This document shows positions 37,568 to 39,727 of a DNA stretch of 39,727 nt, in pieces (positions within the stretch are counted from its first letter, which is position 1; each line of letters begins with the position of its first letter). The position numbers were made by a program, and so were the translations under genes. This DNA is from an uncultured Alphaproteobacteria bacterium. GTDB lineage: Bacteria; Pseudomonadota; Alphaproteobacteria; HIMB59. The notes beneath the pieces are model-generated. The model had not been told where the DNA came from. It searched no databases and worked only from the letters and a program-made list of their open reading frames with translations. The stretch covers positions 1 through 39,727 of the forward strand of contig CACMWX010000009.1 in assembly GCA_902617515.1 (NCBI GenBank), in the 5' to 3' direction.

Positions 37568-38257
37568 TTAATTTTCTGAATCGATAGAGTAGCCAGCGGA
37601 TCTAACTGTTCGAATGAAATCTTTTTCTCCTGTTAAATTCAGCTCTTTTCTGAGTCTTCTTATGTGAACATCAACTGTTCTAGGTTCAACGTAAGCGTCA
37701 TTTAACCAAACATTATCCAATAGTTGCTGCCTAGAATAGACTCTACCTTTATTTTCAATAAAAAATTTTAAAAGATTAAATTCAGTCGGTCCTAAATTTA
37801 ATTTTCTCTCACCCCTTGTTGCCCTTCTGTTGGTGAGATTAATGTTTATATCATGAAACTTGAGTGAGTCGTTCTCTTCTCTTGCTTTTGTTCTTTTAAG
37901 TAATGATTTAATTCTAGCAAGGATCTCACTTGGAAGAAAAGGTTTGGTTACATAATCCTCCACACCTAATTCAAAACCTCTAATTTTATCATCCTCTTGA
38001 CCTTTAGCTGTTAACATTATAATTGGAATTTTTTTTAGATTATCTTTTCTTTTAATTCTCTTTAAAACTTCAATGCCCGATATATTTGGTATCATCCAAT
38101 CTAATAAAATTAAATCAGGCAGCCAATGTTCGATCTCTTGGATTGCAGATTCTCCGTCGTATGAAAATTTTATTTGGTAGTTTTGTTGTTCTAAATGAAA
38201 TCCAATTAATTCTGAGATTGGTTTTTCATCCTCTACAACTAAAATCTTGTCTGTCAT
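37568..38257 (-). CDS. phoB: Phosphate regulon response regulator PhoB
   Basis: OmpR-family activator of phosphate-starvation genes. Receiver: VVEDEKP acidic pocket, D53 phospho-acceptor (LLDWMIPN), MLTAKG and VTKPF. Winged-helix C-terminus with LGPTEFNLLKFFIENKGRVYSRQQLL and VDVHIRRLRKEL, RTVRSAGYSI. 229 residues. ATG overlaps the phoU TGA. Position after pst/phoU supports PhoB over other OmpR members; the partner kinase PhoR is not in the window. Confidence 0.94.
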   Translation of the reverse strand: MTDKILVVEDEKPISELIGFHLEQQNYQIKFSYDGESAIQEIEHWLPDLILLDWMIPNISGIEVLKRIKRKDNLKKIPIIMLTAKGQEDDKIRGFELGVEDYVTKPFLPSEILARIKSLLKRTKAREENDSLKFHDININLTNRRATRGERKLNLGPTEFNLLKFFIENKGRVYSRQQLLDNVWLNDAYVEPRTVDVHIRRLRKELNLTGEKDFIRTVRSAGYSIDSEN

Positions 38258-38937
38258 TCAAAATCAGATTTTTTTAAATCAATATAATGACCTGTAATGT
38301 TAAAAATGACCTCTTCAGCTATGTTAGTAGCATGATCACCTATTCTTTCTAAGGACTTTGCAATTAAAATTGGCTTAGTGCCTTCATCAACAACACTTGT
38401 TTCTTTATTGTGCATTCTTTCTATTAAATCAGATAATAAAGATTTGTACTGCCTGTCAATTTCTGCATCTTGATTCCATGAGATCCTTGCCTGTACCTCA
38501 TCTTTTTTAAAAAAACTCTCAAGTGTTTGATTAACCATTTTTTGGACACCTTTACCTAAATTATGCATTTGGTCCGTTAAATCCTCGTCAAATGAAGAAG
38601 AAATTGAAATAGCTCTTTTTGCTAAATTTCTAGAGTGATCTCCCATTCTCTCAAGCTCTTTTGAAACTTTGAGGGCAGTGAAAACTAGTCTTAAATCACT
38701 GGCAACGGGTCTATGTAAAGTCATAATTTCGAAACTTAAATCCCTAACATCTCTTTCCACTTCATCAACTTGTTCATCAAGATTCTGTGTTGTCTGTGCA
38801 TCAGATGAGTCTTTAGATTTAATAACATTTACTGCAATTTCAATTTGTTTCTCAACAATATTACTCATTTTAATTAAATTATCTGTAAGATGATTTAACT
38901 TTTGTTCAAAGTTTTTATCTGTGTGTGCTGTTTCCAT
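38254..38937 (-). CDS. phoU: Phosphate signalling protein PhoU
   Basis: Links Pst transport to PhoR/PhoB signalling. Two PhoU helical repeats, each with a characteristic acidic metal-binding pattern: SKELERMGDHSRNLAKRA and AKSLERIGDHATNIAEEVIF. About 227 residues from the ATG at 38937, which I prefer to an in-frame TTG at 38946 because it lies just after the pstB stop with GGAAGG upstream. Ends in an ATGA overlap with phoB. Confidence 0.95.
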   Translation of the reverse strand: METAHTDKNFEQKLNHLTDNLIKMSNIVEKQIEIAVNVIKSKDSSDAQTTQNLDEQVDEVERDVRDLSFEIMTLHRPVASDLRLVFTALKVSKELERMGDHSRNLAKRAISISSSFDEDLTDQMHNLGKGVQKMVNQTLESFFKKDEVQARISWNQDAEIDRQYKSLLSDLIERMHNKETSVVDEGTKPILIAKSLERIGDHATNIAEEVIFNITGHYIDLKKSDFE

Positions 38938-38938
38938 T

Positions 38939-39715
38939 TTAACCAAACCTTCCAGTTATGTAGTCATTTGTTTGTTCTTTATCAGGTTTTGTAAATATCT
39001 TACCAGTTTCTCCATATTCGACAAGGTTACCTAAATGAAAAAACGCAGTTTTAGATGATACTCGTGATGCTTGAGACATAGAATGAGTTACTATAATAAT
39101 TGTGTAATTTTCTTTCAATTCGTTAATTAAATCTTCTATTTTTGCGGTTGCTATTGGATCTAATGCAGAACAAGGTTCGTCCATCAAAATGATTTCCGGT
39201 CTTATAGCAATCGCTCTTGCAATGCACAATCTTTGCTGTTGTCCTCCTGATAAACCGGTAGCAATATCATCCATTCTATCTTTTACCTCTTCATAAAGAC
39301 CCGCTCTGTGAAGTGAGTCTTTTACTATTTCATCTAATTCATTTTGAGAAGAAGCAATACCATGAATTTTTGGTCCGTAGGCAACATTATCATAAATAGT
39401 TTTTGGAAAAGGATTGGGTTTTTGAAAAACCATTCCAACTTTTTCGCGAAGAGTTTCTACCTGTATATCAGGGCTATATATATCAACATTGCCATTCAAC
39501 AAAAACTTACCTTTAACATTACAAATATCTATTACATCATTCATACGGTTTAAACATCGCAAAAATGTCGACTTACCACAACCTGAGGGTCCTATAAGAG
39601 AAGTTACTTCATTTTTTGGAAAATTAAGAGCAACGTTATTGATTGCCATTTTTTTTCCATAGTGGACATATACCTCACTTGTTTGCAAAGCATAATTGCT
39701 GTTTTGATCTACCAT
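38939..39715 (-). CDS. pstB: Phosphate ABC transporter ATP-binding protein PstB
   Basis: ATPase of the high-affinity Pst phosphate importer. Walker [10 protein letters not shown] at 42-50, Q-loop [20 protein letters not shown], signature [14 protein letters not shown], Walker [13 protein letters not shown] and switch His in [10 protein letters not shown]. The [15 protein letters not shown] block is specific to PstB. 258 residues, complete; the ATG has GGAGG upstream. pstS, pstC and pstA are presumably beyond the right edge. Confidence 0.97.
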   Translation of the reverse strand: MVDQNSNYALQTSEVYVHYGKKMAINNVALNFPKNEVTSLIGPSGCGKSTFLRCLNRMNDVIDICNVKGKFLLNGNVDIYSPDIQVETLREKVGMVFQKPNPFPKTIYDNVAYGPKIHGIASSQNELDEIVKDSLHRAGLYEEVKDRMDDIATGLSGGQQQRLCIARAIAIRPEIILMDEPCSALDPIATAKIEDLINELKENYTIIIVTHSMSQASRVSSKTAFFHLGNLVEYGETGKIFTKPDKEQTNDYITGRFG

Positions 39716-39727
39716 TTCACCTCCAAT

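Overview
The window is a gene-dense (about 98% coding), AT-rich stretch of bacterial chromosome from what looks like a streamlined marine alphaproteobacterium of the SAR11/HIMB59 kind. Three things point there: the conserved alphaproteobacterial blocks (mutM/ubiE-coaBC-dut; fabA-fabB-fabI facing pnp; rimI-miaB-phoH-ybeY-corC-lnt-trmB-nusA-infB-rbfA-truB-rpsO-pnp); a RegB/RegA pair with diagnostic residues; and compaction (overlapping starts and stops, a largest intergenic gap of about 116 bases, loss of neighbours such as ubiB, rimP, ylxR and metK). I see no rRNA, tRNA, insertion sequence, prophage or CRISPR. The taxonomic call is inference; no rRNA is present to test it.

Layout. (1) 1-3401, plus strand: class Ia ribonucleotide reductase nrdA (cut by the left edge), nrdB and a glutaredoxin. 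(2) 3408-14297, minus strand: rpsT, dnaA, dnaN, recF, gyrB, regB, regA, polA, a replication cluster with the redox two-component system inserted in it. (3) mutM (minus) and ubiE (plus) start head to head with overlapping start codons; the plus strand continues with coaC and coaB as two separate in-phase ORFs, dut, a MoeB/ThiF-like E1 enzyme, fabA, fabB, fabI and a small exported protein of unknown function (to 21073). (4) 21132-36034, minus strand: a run of 15 genes beginning with plcP and agt (phospholipid-to-glycolipid remodelling), followed by rimI, miaB, phoH, ybeY, corC, lnt, trmB, an intrinsic terminator, then nusA, infB, rbfA, truB, rpsO and pnp. (5) 36096-36979, plus strand: a SET-domain methyltransferase and diacylglycerol kinase. 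(6) 37096-39715, minus strand: pstB, phoU, phoB and an arsenate reductase, the distal part of a phosphate-uptake operon.

How the genes work together. The right-hand 5.5 kb reads as a phosphate-limitation neighbourhood. PstB/PhoU/PhoB sense and import phosphate, and ArsC would reduce arsenate that enters by the same route. PlcP would release phosphate headgroups from membrane phospholipid, leaving diacylglycerol that Agt glycosylates and DagK can return to phosphatidate. A SET-domain protein shares the divergent promoter region with plcP. Between the convergent dagK and arsC genes lies an unexplained 73-base element closed by a perfect 9-bp inverted repeat and overlapping a 24-codon ORF with its own Shine-Dalgarno. 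Other points worth a second look: a MutM with no zinc-finger cysteines, a split CoaBC, an E1 enzyme missing its last zinc cysteine, a leader terminator in front of nusA although rimP is absent, and heavy use of TTG starts fused directly to the preceding stop codon.
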